Positions 25,985-36,094 of a stretch of 40,070 nt of DNA are shown one piece after another. The notes below the pieces were generated by a model. That model did not search any database, was not told the DNA's origin, and saw only the letters and a program-made list of their open reading frames with translations. The stretch is taken from the NCBI GenBank assembly GCA_016189945.1, contig JACPRN010000048.1, positions 1 to 40,070 on the forward strand. Reading direction: 5' to 3'. Position 1 is the first letter of the stretch; every line of letters starts with the position of its first letter. The DNA is from Betaproteobacteria bacterium. Its GTDB lineage: Bacteria > Pseudomonadota > Gammaproteobacteria > Burkholderiales > SG8-39. The translations under genes and the position numbers were made by a program.

Positions 25985-26761
25985 CTACACCGCGCTCACG
26001 CCGCCGTCGACGGAGATGATCTGGCCGGTGATGTGGCGCGAAGCGTCCGAGGCGAGCAGAACCACCACGCCCTTCAGGTCCTGATCGTCGCCCAGGCGCG
26101 CAAGCGGCGTGCGTCTGATCAGCTCCTCGCCGATGATCTTCAGCGACGCATAGGTCATCTTCGAGGGGAAGAACCCCGGCGCGATGGCGTTCACGGTGAT
26201 GTTGTGCTCGCCCCATTCGCCGGCCAGGGAGCGGGTGAAGTTCATGATGCCCCCTTTGGTGGTGTTGTAGGCGAGCGTCTTCAGCATGCCGACGGGATTG
26301 CCCTTCAAGCCCGAAATCGACGACAGGTTGATGATCTTGCCGTAGCGGTTGGGGATCATCGAGCGCTTGCCCACCGCCTGGCTCACCAGGAACGTGCCGG
26401 TCAGGTTGAGGTTGACGATCTTCTGCCAGGCCTCCAGCGGATGGTCCTCCGCGGGCACACCCCAGGTGGCGCCGGCGTTGTTGACCAGGATGTCGATGCG
26501 CCCGTAATGCGCCAGGGCCTTTTCGACCATCGGCGGGACCTGCTCGGGCTGCGAGACGTCGCAAACGAGCGGCAGCGCCTCGACGTGCTGGCTGGCGAGT
26601 ACCGAGCGCGCCTGCTCCAGCTCGTCGGCCTTTCTCGCGCTGATGGCAAGCTTGGCACCCATCTCGCCCAGCGCTTCGGCGATTTGCAGGCCGAGGCCGC
26701 GCGAGCCTCCGGTGACCAGGGCGATCTTCCCGGTGAGGTCGAACAGTTTCTTCACGCTCAT
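25985..26761 (-). CDS. SDR-family NAD(P)-dependent dehydrogenase
   Basis: This 258-residue classical short-chain dehydrogenase starts at ATG 26761 behind GGAGGAAA. The cofactor motif is TGGSRGLG (about 18-25), the structural motif NNAG, and the catalytic set Ser-Tyr-Lys in NLSSISG and YNTTK. The C-terminus GQIISVDGGVSAV is standard. Such enzymes oxidise or reduce hydroxy/oxo groups, here probably of an acyl-CoA or related intermediate, given the thiolase and FadB-like genes just upstream. It comes 54 bases after the thiolase gene and is the last gene of this minus-strand set. Confidence 0.93.
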   Translation of the reverse strand: MSVKKLFDLTGKIALVTGGSRGLGLQIAEALGEMGAKLAISARKADELEQARSVLASQHVEALPLVCDVSQPEQVPPMVEKALAHYGRIDILVNNAGATWGVPAEDHPLEAWQKIVNLNLTGTFLVSQAVGKRSMIPNRYGKIINLSSISGLKGNPVGMLKTLAYNTTKGGIMNFTRSLAGEWGEHNITVNAIAPGFFPSKMTYASLKIIGEELIRRTPLARLGDDQDLKGVVVLLASDASRHITGQIISVDGGVSAV

Positions 26762-26815
26762 GGAATTTTCCTCCGGTACAAATTCAGCAATAGGTCCGCG
26801 GCATCCGCACTGAAG

Positions 26816-27997
26816 CTAGAGCACCACTTCGAAGAGGCCGGCGGCGCCCATGCCCCCGCCGACGCACATGGTGGCGACGACGTAGCGCACGCCGCGGCGC
26901 CGGCCCTCGATCAGCGCGTGGCCCACCAGCCGCGATCCGGATACGCCGTAGGGATGGCCGACGGCGATGGCGCCGCCGTTGACGTTCAGCCGCTCATCGG
27001 AAATGCCCAATTTGTCGCGGCAGTAGATGACCTGGACGGCAAAAGCCTCGTTCAGCTCCCACAGGCCGATGTCCTCGGTCCTGAGGCCAGTGCGCTCGAG
27101 GAGCTTCGGCACGGCAAACACCGGGCCGATGCCCATTTCGTCGGGCTCGCAGCCGGCGACCGCAAAGCCGCGAAAGATGCCCATCGGCTTCAGCCCTCTT
27201 CTGGATACAGCCTTCTCGCTCATCACCACGCAGGCCGAGGCGCCATCGGAGAACTGGCAGGCGTTGCCCGCGGCGATGACGCCGCCCTCGACTGCGGGCT
27301 TCAATTGAGCCACGGCCTCGTAGGTGGTGTCGGCGCGGATGCCCTCGTCCTGCTCGGCGCTCACCTCGCGCACGGTTTCGGTGCCGCTCGCCTTGTCGGT
27401 CACCTTCATCTTGACCGTGATCGGCGCGATCTCGTCGCGAAACAGGCCGGCGGCCTGGGCAGCGGCCGCGCGCTGCTGGCTCTGCACGCCGTAGCGGTCC
27501 TGCGCTTCGCGGCCGATGTTGTAGCGCTTGGCGACCATTTCGGCCGTCTGCAGCATCGGCCAATAGATCGAGGGCTTGTGGCGGTGCAGCCACTCGTCCT
27601 GCGCCATGTGCTTGTTCATCTCGTTCTGCACGCAGGAAATCGATTCCACGCCGCCGGCGACATAGATCTCGCCTTCGCCGGCGATGACGCGCTGCGCGGC
27701 GAGCGCGATCGCCTGCAGGCCGGAGGAGCAAAAGCGGTTGACCGTCAATCCCGCCGTGGTGACGGGGCAGCCGGCGCGAAGAGCGATCTGGCGGGCGATA
27801 TTGGAGCCGGTCGCGCCTTCGGGGACGGCGCAGCCCATGATCACGTCCTCCACTTCCTGCGGCTCGAGGCGCGCCCGCTCATAGGCGTGCCTGACGGCGT
27901 GGCCGCCCATCTTGGCGCCGTGGGTCATGTTCAGCGCGCCGCGCCACGACTTGCACAGCGGCGTGCGCGCGGTGGATACGACGAGCGCATCAGTCAT
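26816..27997 (-). CDS. Acetyl-CoA acyltransferase (thiolase)
   Basis: This 393-residue protein starts at ATG 27997 behind GGAGGAGG; a much longer open frame upstream overlaps the FadB-like gene in another frame and is not real. The nucleophile is Cys90 in [12 protein letters not shown]. The second active-site segments are [16 protein letters not shown] (His) and [18 protein letters not shown] (acid/base Cys). This is a complete thiolase of the FadA/FadI type that splits 3-oxoacyl-CoA with CoA in the cytoplasm. It lies 62 bases after the FadB-like gene, a standard fadBA arrangement. Confidence 0.95.
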   Translation of the reverse strand: MTDALVVSTARTPLCKSWRGALNMTHGAKMGGHAVRHAYERARLEPQEVEDVIMGCAVPEGATGSNIARQIALRAGCPVTTAGLTVNRFCSSGLQAIALAAQRVIAGEGEIYVAGGVESISCVQNEMNKHMAQDEWLHRHKPSIYWPMLQTAEMVAKRYNIGREAQDRYGVQSQQRAAAAQAAGLFRDEIAPITVKMKVTDKASGTETVREVSAEQDEGIRADTTYEAVAQLKPAVEGGVIAAGNACQFSDGASACVVMSEKAVSRRGLKPMGIFRGFAVAGCEPDEMGIGPVFAVPKLLERTGLRTEDIGLWELNEAFAVQVIYCRDKLGISDERLNVNGGAIAVGHPYGVSGSRLVGHALIEGRRRGVRYVVATMCVGGGMGAAGLFEVVL

Positions 27998-28059
27998 CGT
28001 TGCCTCCTCCGGATCGAATTCTGCAGATGGGTTGCGCGCCGAGCGGCCCGCGTCCGGCG

Positions 28060-30144
28060 TCAGTTGAACGTCTTGCCTTCGGCGGTCAGCTTCGCGAGCA
28101 GCGGCGCGGGCTCCCAGGCGGCGCCCTGATACCCCTTGCGGAAGCGCTCGATTGCGGCGAGCACGTTCGCCAGCCCGACGCTGTCGGCCCAGAACATGGG
28201 GCCGCCGCGGTAGGCCGGAAACCCGTATCCGGTGAGGTAGACCATGTCGATATCGGAGGCGCGCAGCGCAATGCCTTCGCCCAAGATATGCGCGCCCTCG
28301 TTGGCGAGGGCGTACAGGCAGCGCTGCAGGATTTCCTCGTCGCTGATTTTCCGCGGGGTGATGCCGATCTCCTTGCGGTAGTCCTCGATCAGCTTCTCCA
28401 CGACCGGGTCTGGAACCGGGGTGCGGCTCCCCGCTTCGTAGCGATACCAGCCCGATCCGGTCTTCTGGCCGAAGCGGCCCAGCTCGCAGATGCGGTCGGC
28501 GATCTTCGAGTACACGATGTGGGGCGATTCCACGTAGCGGCGCTTGCGCACGTACCAGCCGATGTCGTTTCCGGCGAGGTCGTACATGGTGAACGGACCC
28601 ATGGCCAGGCCCCATTTCTGCAGCACGCCGTCGATCTGCTGCGGCAGCGCCCCTTCATCGAGCATGAACAGGGCCTGGCGCACGTATTGCTCGAGCATGC
28701 GGTTGCCGATGAAGCCGTCGCATACGCCGGAGACCACGGAGACCTTGCGCAGCTTCTTCCCGAGTTTCATGGTCGTGGCGAGAACGTCCTTCGCGGTCTT
28801 CGCCGCGCGCACGACCTCGAGCAGCCGCATGACGTTGGCCGGGCTGAAGAAATGCGTGCCGATGACGTCCTGCGGGCGCTTGGTGAAAGCGGCGATCTGA
28901 TTCACGTCCAGCGTCGAGGTGTTGGTGGCGATGATGGCCCCCGGCTTCATCACCGCGTCCAGTTTCTCGAACACCGCCTTCTTCACCGCGATGTCCTCGA
29001 ACACGGCTTCGATCACGATGTCGGCGTCGCGCACGTCGTCGTAGGAGAGCGTGGTCTTGATCAGACCCATGCGGGAGTCGACCTCGGCCTGCGTCAGGCG
29101 GCCCTTCTTCATGGTGGCAGTGTAGTTCTTCAGGATCGTCGCCAGGCCGCGGTCGAGGGCCTCCTGCTTCGGCTCGAGCAGCGTCACCGGAATGCCGGCG
29201 TTGGCGAAATTCATGGCGATGCCGCCACCCATGGTGCCCGCGCCGATGATCGCCGCCTTGCGGATCTCGCGCGTGCGCGTGTCCTCGGGGACATCCGGAA
29301 TCCTGGCCGTCTGGCGCTCGGCAAAAAACATGTGCCGCATCGCCTTCGATTCGATCGTGTTGATGAGATGCTCGAAGCGCGCTCGCTCGAATTTCAGGCC
29401 CTCGTCGAAGGGTTTCGCGACCGCCGCCTCGACGCAGGCGATGATCTCCAGCGGCGCCGGAAAGCCGCGCGAGGTCTTCGCCGTCTCGGCGCGCGCGCGC
29501 TCGAAGAACTGCGTCGCGCCCTCCAGTTTCGCCGTCATGGCGCGGATGCGCCGCGCCCCTTTGCCCTGGGCGACGAGCTTGTTGGCGTAGTCCAGGGCGC
29601 CGGCGAGCAAATCGCCTTCGACGACTTCTTCGATCAGGCCGAGCGCCTTTCCTTTTTCGCTCGCGATCGGATTGCCGCTGAGCATCATCTGCAGGGCTTC
29701 TGCCACCGGGATGACGCGCGGCAGCCGCTGCGTGCCGCCGCCCCCGGGCAGGATTCCCAGTTTCACTTCCGGCAGCGCCAGGTTCGCCTTGGGCGAGGCC
29801 ACGCGGTAATGGCAGGCGAGCGCCAGTTCCAGCCCTCCGCCCAGGGCAAAGCCGCCGATCGCAGCCACCACCGGCTTGTGCATCCCGTCGAGCACGGCGA
29901 TGATTTCGTGCAGCGTGGGTTTGGCCGCGCTCTTCGGCGTATTGAACTCGCGGATGTCGGCACCGCCCGAGAAGGCCTTCGCCGAGCCGATCATCACTAC
30001 CGCCTTGACCGCCGCGTCCGATGATGCCTTGGCGAGGCTGTCGTAGATATGGGTGCGCAGCGCGTGTCCCAGACCGTTCACGGGCGGGTTGTCCATCACG
30101 ATCACCGCAACATCGCCCTGCACCGAATAGCTGCTCGCGCTCAT
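28060..30144 (-). CDS. Bifunctional enoyl-CoA hydratase / 3-hydroxyacyl-CoA dehydrogenase (FadB/FadJ-like)
   Basis: This 694-residue protein starts at ATG 30144 with AGGGAG upstream; a short upstream extension of the frame is less likely. The crotonase domain (1-190) has both catalytic glutamates, Glu106 in [11 protein letters not shown] and Glu126 in [14 protein letters not shown]. The NAD-binding domain starts near residue 300 (IGAGTMGGG) and carries the catalytic His in [11 protein letters not shown]. Two C-terminal 3-hydroxyacyl-CoA dehydrogenase domains follow. It runs two successive steps of beta-oxidation and feeds the thiolase encoded next. The promoter is shared divergently with the acyl-CoA ligase operon. 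Confidence 0.95.
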   Translation of the reverse strand: MSASSYSVQGDVAVIVMDNPPVNGLGHALRTHIYDSLAKASSDAAVKAVVMIGSAKAFSGGADIREFNTPKSAAKPTLHEIIAVLDGMHKPVVAAIGGFALGGGLELALACHYRVASPKANLALPEVKLGILPGGGGTQRLPRVIPVAEALQMMLSGNPIASEKGKALGLIEEVVEGDLLAGALDYANKLVAQGKGARRIRAMTAKLEGATQFFERARAETAKTSRGFPAPLEIIACVEAAVAKPFDEGLKFERARFEHLINTIESKAMRHMFFAERQTARIPDVPEDTRTREIRKAAIIGAGTMGGGIAMNFANAGIPVTLLEPKQEALDRGLATILKNYTATMKKGRLTQAEVDSRMGLIKTTLSYDDVRDADIVIEAVFEDIAVKKAVFEKLDAVMKPGAIIATNTSTLDVNQIAAFTKRPQDVIGTHFFSPANVMRLLEVVRAAKTAKDVLATTMKLGKKLRKVSVVSGVCDGFIGNRMLEQYVRQALFMLDEGALPQQIDGVLQKWGLAMGPFTMYDLAGNDIGWYVRKRRYVESPHIVYSKIADRICELGRFGQKTGSGWYRYEAGSRTPVPDPVVEKLIEDYRKEIGITPRKISDEEILQRCLYALANEGAHILGEGIALRASDIDMVYLTGYGFPAYRGGPMFWADSVGLANVLAAIERFRKGYQGAAWEPAPLLAKLTAEGKTFN

Positions 30145-30231
30145 GGGAACTCCCTGCGGGATTTGCCGAGAAGACGGCAATTTTACTTCAGGAAGGCGCC
30201 GCCGTTGCTTTGGCGCTGCCTTGTTCTCCAG

Positions 30232-30263
30232 CGCCCGGAGCGGGCGCAGCCGCCCGGAGCGGG
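30232..30263. repeat. Two 13-bp direct repeats in the divergent promoter region
   Basis: CGCCCGGAGCGGG occurs at 30232-30244 and 30251-30263, 19 bases apart start to start. Each copy is itself part of an inverted repeat around GAG. It lies between the FadB-like gene (-) and the acyl-CoA ligase gene (+) and could be a tandem operator or simply GC-rich sequence. Confidence 0.35.
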
Positions 30264-30319
30264 ATGAGTTGCAGAGGATGCCCTATACTGGATTCGCTTC
30301 CTTACGTTCGGAGGAGACT

Positions 30320-31969
30320 ATGTTGCGCGCTCTCATGATGGACCAGCCGCTTCTGATTTCGGCGCTGTTCGAGCACGCGGCGCGGTGCCACGGGGACACC
30401 GAGATCGTTTCGCGCACCATCGAGGGGCCGGCAGCCGACGGCTCGGGCGGCATGCACCGCTACACCTATGCGCAGTCCGAAGTGCGCGCCAAGAAACTGG
30501 CGCAGGCGCTATCGAGGCTGGGCGTGCGCGAGGGCGAGCGGATCGGCACTTTCGCCTGGAACGGATACCGGCATTTCGAGCTCTACTACGGCGTCTCGGG
30601 CATGGGGGCGGTGATACACACCGTCAACCCGCGGCTGTTCCCCGAGCAGCTCACCTATATCGTCAACCATGCAGAGGATGCCTACGTCTTTTTCGATCTG
30701 ACGTTTGCTTCCCTCATCGAGCAGCTCGCGCCCGCCTGCAAGGGGGTCAAGGCGTGGGTGGCGATGACCGATCCGGGCCACATGCCGGGCAATTCGATAC
30801 CGAACCTGCTTTGCTACGAAGAACTGCTCGGCGCCGAGGACGGCCGTTACGATTGGCCGCGGCTGGACGAGAACTCGGCGTCGGGACTTTGCTACTCCTC
30901 AGGCACCACCGGCCACCCCAAGGGCGTGCTGTTCGCGCACCGCTCGACGGTTCTGCACGCCTATGGGGCCTCGCTCCCGGACGTGTTCAACTGCTCGGCG
31001 CGCTCGGTGATGCTTCCGGTGGTGCCGATGTTCCACGTGAACGCCTGGGGCGTTCCCTACATGGCGACGCTGAACGGCGCGAAGCTCGTCCTTCCCGGGG
31101 CGGCGCTCGACGGCAGGAGCCTGTACGAGCTGTTCGATGCCGAGGGCGTGACCACCACCGCCGGAGTGCCCACGGTGTGGCTCGGGCTGCTCGCGTACAT
31201 GCGCGAGAACAAGCTCAAGTTCAGCACCCTGAAGACGGCGATCGTCGGCGGATCGGCCTGCCCGCCGGCGATGATCGCCGAGTTCAGGGACGACTACGGC
31301 GTCGCCTGCCAGCATGCCTGGGGAATGACCGAGATGAGCCCGCTCGGCACCGTATGCACGCTCAAGGGCAAGCATCTGGCGCTGCCGCGGGAGAAGCAGT
31401 TCGAGGTCCAGGTCAAGCAGGGGCGCCCGATCTACGGTGTGCAGATGAAGATCGTCGACGGCGAAGGCCGGGAATTGCCGCGCGACGGCAAGGCCTTCGG
31501 CGACCTCATGGTGCGCGGGCCGTGGGTGCTGGGCGAGTATTTCAAGGGCGAGGGCGGAGACCCCTTGCGCGAAGGGTGGTTTCCGACCGGCGATGTGGCG
31601 AGCATCGATCCCGACGGCTATATGCAGATCACCGACCGCTCCAAGGACGTGATCAAATCGGGCGGTGAGTGGATCAGCTCGATCGAGCTGGAGAACATCG
31701 CGGTCGCGCACCCGGGGATCACCGAGGCCGCGGTGATCGGCGTGCCGCACCCCAAATGGGACGAGCGGCCGCTCGTGGTGGCGGTGAAAAAGGCCGGCAC
31801 CGCCGTCACGCGCGAGGAACTGCTCGCGTATTATCAGGGAAAGGTCGCCAAGTGGTGGATTCCCGATGACGTTGTTTTCGTCGGCGATCTCCCGCACACG
31901 GCGACCGGGAAGCTGCTGAAGTCGGAGCTGAGAAAGACCTTCAGGGACCACCGGCTTCCGGGAACTTGA
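30320..31969 (+). CDS. AMP-forming acyl-CoA ligase (fatty-acyl-CoA synthetase family)
   Basis: This 549-residue protein starts at ATG 30320 behind CGGAGGAG. The adenylation motifs are in order: [18 protein letters not shown] (P-loop), [57 protein letters not shown], and the C-terminal catalytic lysine in [14 protein letters not shown]. It activates a carboxylic acid to its CoA thioester with ATP. The [16 protein letters not shown] form is typical of medium- and long-chain enzymes (AlkK/FadD3-like). It leads an operon with an enoyl-CoA isomerase/hydratase and is divergent from the beta-oxidation genes, so it probably supplies their substrate. Confidence 0.95.
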   Translation: MLRALMMDQPLLISALFEHAARCHGDTEIVSRTIEGPAADGSGGMHRYTYAQSEVRAKKLAQALSRLGVREGERIGTFAWNGYRHFELYYGVSGMGAVIHTVNPRLFPEQLTYIVNHAEDAYVFFDLTFASLIEQLAPACKGVKAWVAMTDPGHMPGNSIPNLLCYEELLGAEDGRYDWPRLDENSASGLCYSSGTTGHPKGVLFAHRSTVLHAYGASLPDVFNCSARSVMLPVVPMFHVNAWGVPYMATLNGAKLVLPGAALDGRSLYELFDAEGVTTTAGVPTVWLGLLAYMRENKLKFSTLKTAIVGGSACPPAMIAEFRDDYGVACQHAWGMTEMSPLGTVCTLKGKHLALPREKQFEVQVKQGRPIYGVQMKIVDGEGRELPRDGKAFGDLMVRGPWVLGEYFKGEGGDPLREGWFPTGDVASIDPDGYMQITDRSKDVIKSGGEWISSIELENIAVAHPGITEAAVIGVPHPKWDERPLVVAVKKAGTAVTREELLAYYQGKVAKWWIPDDVVFVGDLPHTATGKLLKSELRKTFRDHRLPGT

Positions 31970-31998
31970 TTGCCGGACGCGAGCCAGCAGAGGAAACC

Positions 31999-32763
31999 AT
32001 GGAACAAGTCCGCATCGAGCAAAGCGACGGCGTATTGCGCATCGAGCTCAATCGTCCGGAGAAGAAAAACGCCATCACGCTCGCCATGTACCAGGCGCTC
32101 GCCGATGCGCTCGGTAGCGCCCAGTCGGACGCTCGGGGGCGCGTGGTGCTCGTGCACGGGCAACCCGAGGCCTTCACCGCCGGCAACGACCTGCGGGATT
32201 TCCTCGCCAACCCGCCGCGCGACGAATCGCACCCGGTGTTCCTGTTTCTGCGCGCGCTCCGCGATTTCGACAAACCCATCGTCGCGGCGGTGAGCGGGCC
32301 GGCGGTGGGCATAGGAACCACCATGCTCCTGCATTGCGACCTGGTGTACGCGGCGTCGGATGCCCGCTTCGCCCTGCCGTTCGTGAATCTGGCGCTGTGT
32401 CCCGAGGCGGGTTCGAGCTACCTGCTCGCGCGCCTCGCCGGCTATCCGCGCGCGGCCGAACTGCTGCTCTTGGGCGAGCCGTTTTCGGCCGAGCGCGCTC
32501 TCGAAATCGGGCTGGTGAATGCGATCGTGCCGCCCGCGCAGCTGCTCGATACGGCTGCCGCGATGGCGCGAAGACTGGCGCAGAAACCGCCGGATTCGCT
32601 GCGGGTGACCAAGTCGCTCATGAGACGCGCGCTGATGCCGGGAATCGAGCAGGCCATGGCGGCGGAGAATCTCGCCTTTCGCGAGCGGCTCGGTTCCGCG
32701 GAAGCCAAGGAGGCGATGAGCGCTTTTCTGGAGAAACGCCCGCCGCAGTTCTCCAAAGGATAA
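31999..32763 (+). CDS. Enoyl-CoA hydratase/isomerase family protein (isomerase-like active site)
   Basis: This 254-residue crotonase starts at ATG 31999 behind AGAGGAA; a TTG further upstream overlaps the ligase stop. The oxyanion-hole segments are FTAGNDLRDF and GPAVGIGTTML. Neither of the two hydratase glutamates is at its usual place (GIGTT and LPFVN). One glutamate remains in CPEAGSS (Glu136), the position used by delta3,delta2-enoyl-CoA isomerases of the ECI2 type. An isomerase role for unsaturated acyl-CoA is therefore more likely than hydration; inference. It is 29 bases after the ligase gene. Confidence 0.88.
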   Translation: MEQVRIEQSDGVLRIELNRPEKKNAITLAMYQALADALGSAQSDARGRVVLVHGQPEAFTAGNDLRDFLANPPRDESHPVFLFLRALRDFDKPIVAAVSGPAVGIGTTMLLHCDLVYAASDARFALPFVNLALCPEAGSSYLLARLAGYPRAAELLLLGEPFSAERALEIGLVNAIVPPAQLLDTAAAMARRLAQKPPDSLRVTKSLMRRALMPGIEQAMAAENLAFRERLGSAEAKEAMSAFLEKRPPQFSKG

Positions 32764-32788
32764 GAGAGCGCTAGGGAGGGGACATACC

Positions 32789-34744
32789 ATGAACAGCGTA
32801 TTGAGCAATCTGGACATGAGCGGGAATCTGCTCAGCGCCAAGCGCGCCGCGGTGAAGGTTTCCCTTCTTTATGTCGCGCTCGTCTGCTCGTGGGTCCTGC
32901 TGCAGAGCGGGATTCCGATGGCCCTGTTCATCGACTACCGGATCGAGCCGTTCACCTGGCAACAGCTATTCGTGGGATGGTTCTTCATCATCGCGACGGG
33001 CTGGCTGCTGTTCCTGCTGATGAGCCGGGGGCTGAACATGATCGCGGCCGGACAAGAGGCGCTCAAGCTGCGCGAGCGGGCGATCGAGTCGAGCACCAAT
33101 GCCATACTGATTTGCGAAAACCGGCAGCCCGATCTGCCGATCACCTACGTCAACCCGGCCTTCGAACGCATCACCGGTTATTCCCGCGCGGAGGCGCTCG
33201 GCCGCAATCCGCGTTTTCTCCACGCGGCCGACGTCGATCAACCGGAGCTCGACGCCCTGCGTCTGGCGATCAAGGAGCAGCGCGACTGCCACGCGGTGCT
33301 GCGCAGCTACCGCCAGGACGGAGCCATGTACTGGAACGACATGTACCTCGCCCCGGTCAAGAACGACAAGTTCGCGGTGACGCATTACGTCGCGGTCCTG
33401 AACGACATCACGGAAATCCGCAAATACCAGGATGAGCTGGCGCGGCGCGCGAACTTCGATTCCCTGACGGACCTGCCCAACCGCAATCTGCTTTCCGACC
33501 GCGCCGCGGGAGCGCTGTCGCGTGCCAAGCGCTACGGCCATGGAATGGCGATCGCGTTCATCGACCTGGACAACTTCAGGATCATCAACGACAGCCTTGG
33601 GCGCACGGTGGGCGACACCATGCTGCGCCTGGTCGGGGAAAGGCTCGCGTCCTGCCTGCGCGAAGTGGACACGGTGGCCCATGTCGGAGGTGACGAGTTC
33701 GTGCTCGTGCTCGGCGAGCAGGACGACGAGAAGGTCATTTCCAGCCAGTTGCAACGCATCATGAAAGTGTTCTCCACGCCGGTTTCGCTGGGAGACCGCG
33801 AGCTGTTCGTGACCGCGAGCGTGGGCTTGTCGGCGTATCCGGACGACGGCGACAAGGTCGAATCCCTGCTGCAGAACGCCGAAGTGGCCATGTACCGCGC
33901 CAAGGACGTCGGACGCAACAACTTCCAGTTCTACAAATCGGAGATGACCGCCGGCGTGCATGAACGCCTCGCCCTGGAAAGCTGGCTGCGCCGCGCCCAG
34001 GACCGCAACGAGCTGCTGCTGCATTACCAGCCGCAGGTGGATCTGCGCACCGGGCGGATCATCGGCGTGGAGGCGTTGATCCGCTGGAAGCATCCGAAAA
34101 TGGGACTGGTGCCTCCGGCGAAGTTCATTCCCCTGGCGGAGCAGACCGGAATCATCGTTCCGATCGGCAAATGGGTCCTGCGCACCGCGTGCGCGCAGAA
34201 CAAGGCCTGGCAGGAAGCAGGCCTGCCCCCGATCAACATCGCGGTGAACATATCGGCGCGGCAATTCAGGGAGAAGGGCCTGGTCAGTTCGATCGCCGAG
34301 ATTCTCGGCGAGACGCGGCTCGCGCCGCAGTATCTCGAGCTGGAGGTCACCGAGGGCGTGATCATGCAGGATGTCGACGAGGTGGTCGACGTCCTGAACC
34401 GCCTGAAGGCAATGGGGGTGAAGCTCTCGGTCGACGATTTCGGGACCGGCTATTCCTCGCTCAGCTATCTGAAGCGCTTTCCGGTCGATCGACTGAAGAT
34501 CGATCAGTCGTTCATCCGCGACATCACCACCAACGCGGGGGACGCCGCCATCGCGCGGGCGGTGATCAATCTCGGCCATGAGCTGAACCTCAGAGTAATT
34601 GCGGAAGGCGTGGAAACGGAGGAACAACTGCAATACCTCCGTACCCATGAATGCGACGAGAAACAAGGGTTCCTGTTCAGCCGGCCGTTGCCCGCTGAGG
34701 ACTTCGAAAGACTCCTGCGAGACGGACGGACTCTGGTTGCGTGA
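32789..34744 (+). CDS. Membrane PAS-GGDEF-EAL c-di-GMP signalling protein
   Basis: This 651-residue protein starts at ATG 32789 behind GGGAGGGG. Two membrane helices (about 22-46 and 58-80) are followed by a PAS domain (about 95-212), a GGDEF domain (about 220-385) and an EAL domain (about 395-640). The cyclase motif is intact (VGGDEF), with an RxxD product-inhibition site (REVD) five residues before it. The phosphodiesterase motifs are also intact (VEALIRW, NISARQF, LEVTEG, DDFGTGYSSL, AEGVET). Both activities are possible. The PAS domain has GRNPRFL where LOV photosensors have GRNCRFL, so the flavin-binding Cys is absent. It follows the fatty-acid genes by 25 bases, which may tie c-di-GMP to that metabolism. 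Confidence 0.95.
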   Translation: MNSVLSNLDMSGNLLSAKRAAVKVSLLYVALVCSWVLLQSGIPMALFIDYRIEPFTWQQLFVGWFFIIATGWLLFLLMSRGLNMIAAGQEALKLRERAIESSTNAILICENRQPDLPITYVNPAFERITGYSRAEALGRNPRFLHAADVDQPELDALRLAIKEQRDCHAVLRSYRQDGAMYWNDMYLAPVKNDKFAVTHYVAVLNDITEIRKYQDELARRANFDSLTDLPNRNLLSDRAAGALSRAKRYGHGMAIAFIDLDNFRIINDSLGRTVGDTMLRLVGERLASCLREVDTVAHVGGDEFVLVLGEQDDEKVISSQLQRIMKVFSTPVSLGDRELFVTASVGLSAYPDDGDKVESLLQNAEVAMYRAKDVGRNNFQFYKSEMTAGVHERLALESWLRRAQDRNELLLHYQPQVDLRTGRIIGVEALIRWKHPKMGLVPPAKFIPLAEQTGIIVPIGKWVLRTACAQNKAWQEAGLPPINIAVNISARQFREKGLVSSIAEILGETRLAPQYLELEVTEGVIMQDVDEVVDVLNRLKAMGVKLSVDDFGTGYSSLSYLKRFPVDRLKIDQSFIRDITTNAGDAAIARAVINLGHELNLRVIAEGVETEEQLQYLRTHECDEKQGFLFSRPLPAEDFERLLRDGRTLVA

Positions 34745-34785
34745 GCGGACAACCCGGCCGCACAGCGCCAGAACGGTCGGAGATG

Positions 34786-34800
34786 CGCGCTCGAAGCGCG
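34786..34800. terminator. Hairpin between convergent genes
   Basis: CGCGCT-CGA-AGCGCG is a perfect 6-bp stem. It lies between the stop of the GGDEF-EAL gene (34744) and the stop of the small membrane-protein gene (34806). There is no T-tract on either side, so a terminator role is only suggested by position. Confidence 0.3.
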
Positions 34801-34805
34801 AACCC

Positions 34806-34988
34806 CTATTCGGACATCCAGACCAGCAGCATCACCAGCCCGGTAACGAATAGCGTGAGCCAGAACAGGCCCCAGATGCGCCGGCTGTCGGTGCGGGTAA
34901 ATCCCTCTCTTTTCTTCTTGGCGATGATGATTTCGATGACAATGAGAGCCATCCCCAAGGCAAACGTGATCCCGCCCCATTTATACAC
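34806..34988 (-). CDS. Small two-helix membrane protein
   Basis: This 60-residue protein starts at the GTG at 34988, seven bases after a GGGAGG ribosome site. It has two hydrophobic segments (about 5-23 and 39-58) separated by a very basic loop (AKKKREGFTRTDSRR), which gives an N-out/C-out or hairpin topology with the loop in the cytoplasm. It ends WMSE. I do not recognise a named family. It stands alone, convergent with the GGDEF-EAL gene. The strong ribosome site and clean topology make it a likely real gene. Confidence 0.7.
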   Translation of the reverse strand: MYKWGGITFALGMALIVIEIIIAKKKREGFTRTDSRRIWGLFWLTLFVTGLVMLLVWMSE

Positions 34989-35195
34989 GTTGCATCCTCC
35001 CTGCTGCCGCGCCCGGCTTTGCGGTGGAGCCTACTGCCGGGCGCGAGCGATTGTCAATTCCACGCGACGCGCAAGCACAGGTCCCGCCCCTGGCGCAGCC
35101 GCCCGAGGAACATCTGGCGCGCGTGCGTCAAGACTGGAAGAAAATACGGGTTTCCCGACTGACGGGGCGGCAGCAGCAGGCTGTTTTGCCGCAAC
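34989..35195. other. Intergenic stretch, nothing recognised
   Basis: These 207 bases lie between the start of the small two-helix protein gene and the stop of the DUF3891 gene. They contain the ribosome site of the former (GGGAGG near 34996-35001) but no clear -35/-10 pair, gene or terminator that I can defend. Confidence 0.4.
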
Positions 35196-36038
35196 CTATG
35201 CGCGGTGCAGTCTATAGGTCACCGTCACCCGCTCGGCCGCGTAGAAATCGGGCAGGAAATCTTCCTGGCTTGCATAGGCTCGGTCCGCCACCAGCCTGCC
35301 GGGAAACGAGACAACGAGGGAGTCGACGTCAAAAGGGTACGGCCTGACGACGGCGTTGCTCTCGTCCCGCACATCGACACGCATGATCGCGTCCCCGCAC
35401 CCCGCCGCAACGGGCACGGGCGTCCCGCTTAACTCGTGGGTGGGGCCGTTCTTTCGCTCTTTGCTGTTGAAGGGGTAGCGGTTGCAGAGGAATTGCGCGA
35501 GCTGATCGAACGCTTCCATGTACTTGAAGTTTGTCCAGAGTCGATCTTCCGAAATGTCGAATTGGCATTCCGGGCGACTGCGCATCGCCTCCATCAACTT
35601 CGCGCGGTAGGCCTTCTGTTCCCGAATGAACTCCTGGACATTCGGATGGATGGTGTAATCCGGCATGTTGGGCAGAAGCCCCAATCCCCTGCTGAGCAGT
35701 CCCTCGCTGTGCATGGAAACAATGCAGCCGGCGTACGGATCCCGCTCGGCGACGCGCCGAACGCCGTGGCGCATGAAATCCAGCCAGGTATCTTCCCCCA
35801 GCGTGCGCATGCCCCCGATGTAGTCGTGCGGGCGTCCGTGGCCATCCAGAGTCGGCCTGATTTCCCAGTCCCACCACCCGCCGTCGTGTTCCTGGGCCGC
35901 CAGCACCATCGAGACATAAGGCTCGGGCCGGGCGAATTCCCGGTTTCCCCAATGCGCGGCTAGGAGACCCGCGATCCTCGAATGGTCAATCTGCAGGACC
36001 AGGAGCAGTCGTGATTCATCGTAGCGATTTACCATCAT
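35196..36038 (-). CDS. DUF3891-like protein of unknown function
   Basis: This is a 280-residue soluble protein with no signal peptide. The N-terminal part matches the DUF3891 pattern: VLQIDHSRIAGLLAAHWG, then VLAAQEHDGGWWDWEI, with conserved histidines and acidic residues in an HD-like arrangement (DHS and EHD) that could bind metal. I chose ATG 36038 (or the next codon, 36035); no clear ribosome site is present. It comes 56 bases after the stop of the third Bug receptor gene on the same strand, so the two may share a transcript. No biochemical role is known to me for the family. Confidence 0.72.
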   Translation of the reverse strand: MMVNRYDESRLLLVLQIDHSRIAGLLAAHWGNREFARPEPYVSMVLAAQEHDGGWWDWEIRPTLDGHGRPHDYIGGMRTLGEDTWLDFMRHGVRRVAERDPYAGCIVSMHSEGLLSRGLGLLPNMPDYTIHPNVQEFIREQKAYRAKLMEAMRSRPECQFDISEDRLWTNFKYMEAFDQLAQFLCNRYPFNSKERKNGPTHELSGTPVPVAAGCGDAIMRVDVRDESNAVVRPYPFDVDSLVVSFPGRLVADRAYASQEDFLPDFYAAERVTVTYRLHRA

Positions 36039-36094
36039 GATGGTCGCACGCCGGCAATACCGGCCGCCCGGCAAGGTAGCCTAATAATGGACAG

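Noticed and set aside
25751..28129. A 792-codon open frame on the + strand opposite the SDR and thiolase genes
   Set aside because: It is antisense to two confident genes and has low-complexity His/Arg/Gln/Ala-rich composition with no family motifs. High GC at third positions produces such shadow frames.
28000..30024. A 674-codon + strand frame opposite the FadB/FadJ-like gene
   Set aside because: Antisense shadow of a well-supported gene with all catalytic residues.
32966..34666. A 566-codon - strand frame opposite the GGDEF-EAL gene
   Set aside because: Antisense shadow of a gene with intact GGDEF and EAL motifs.
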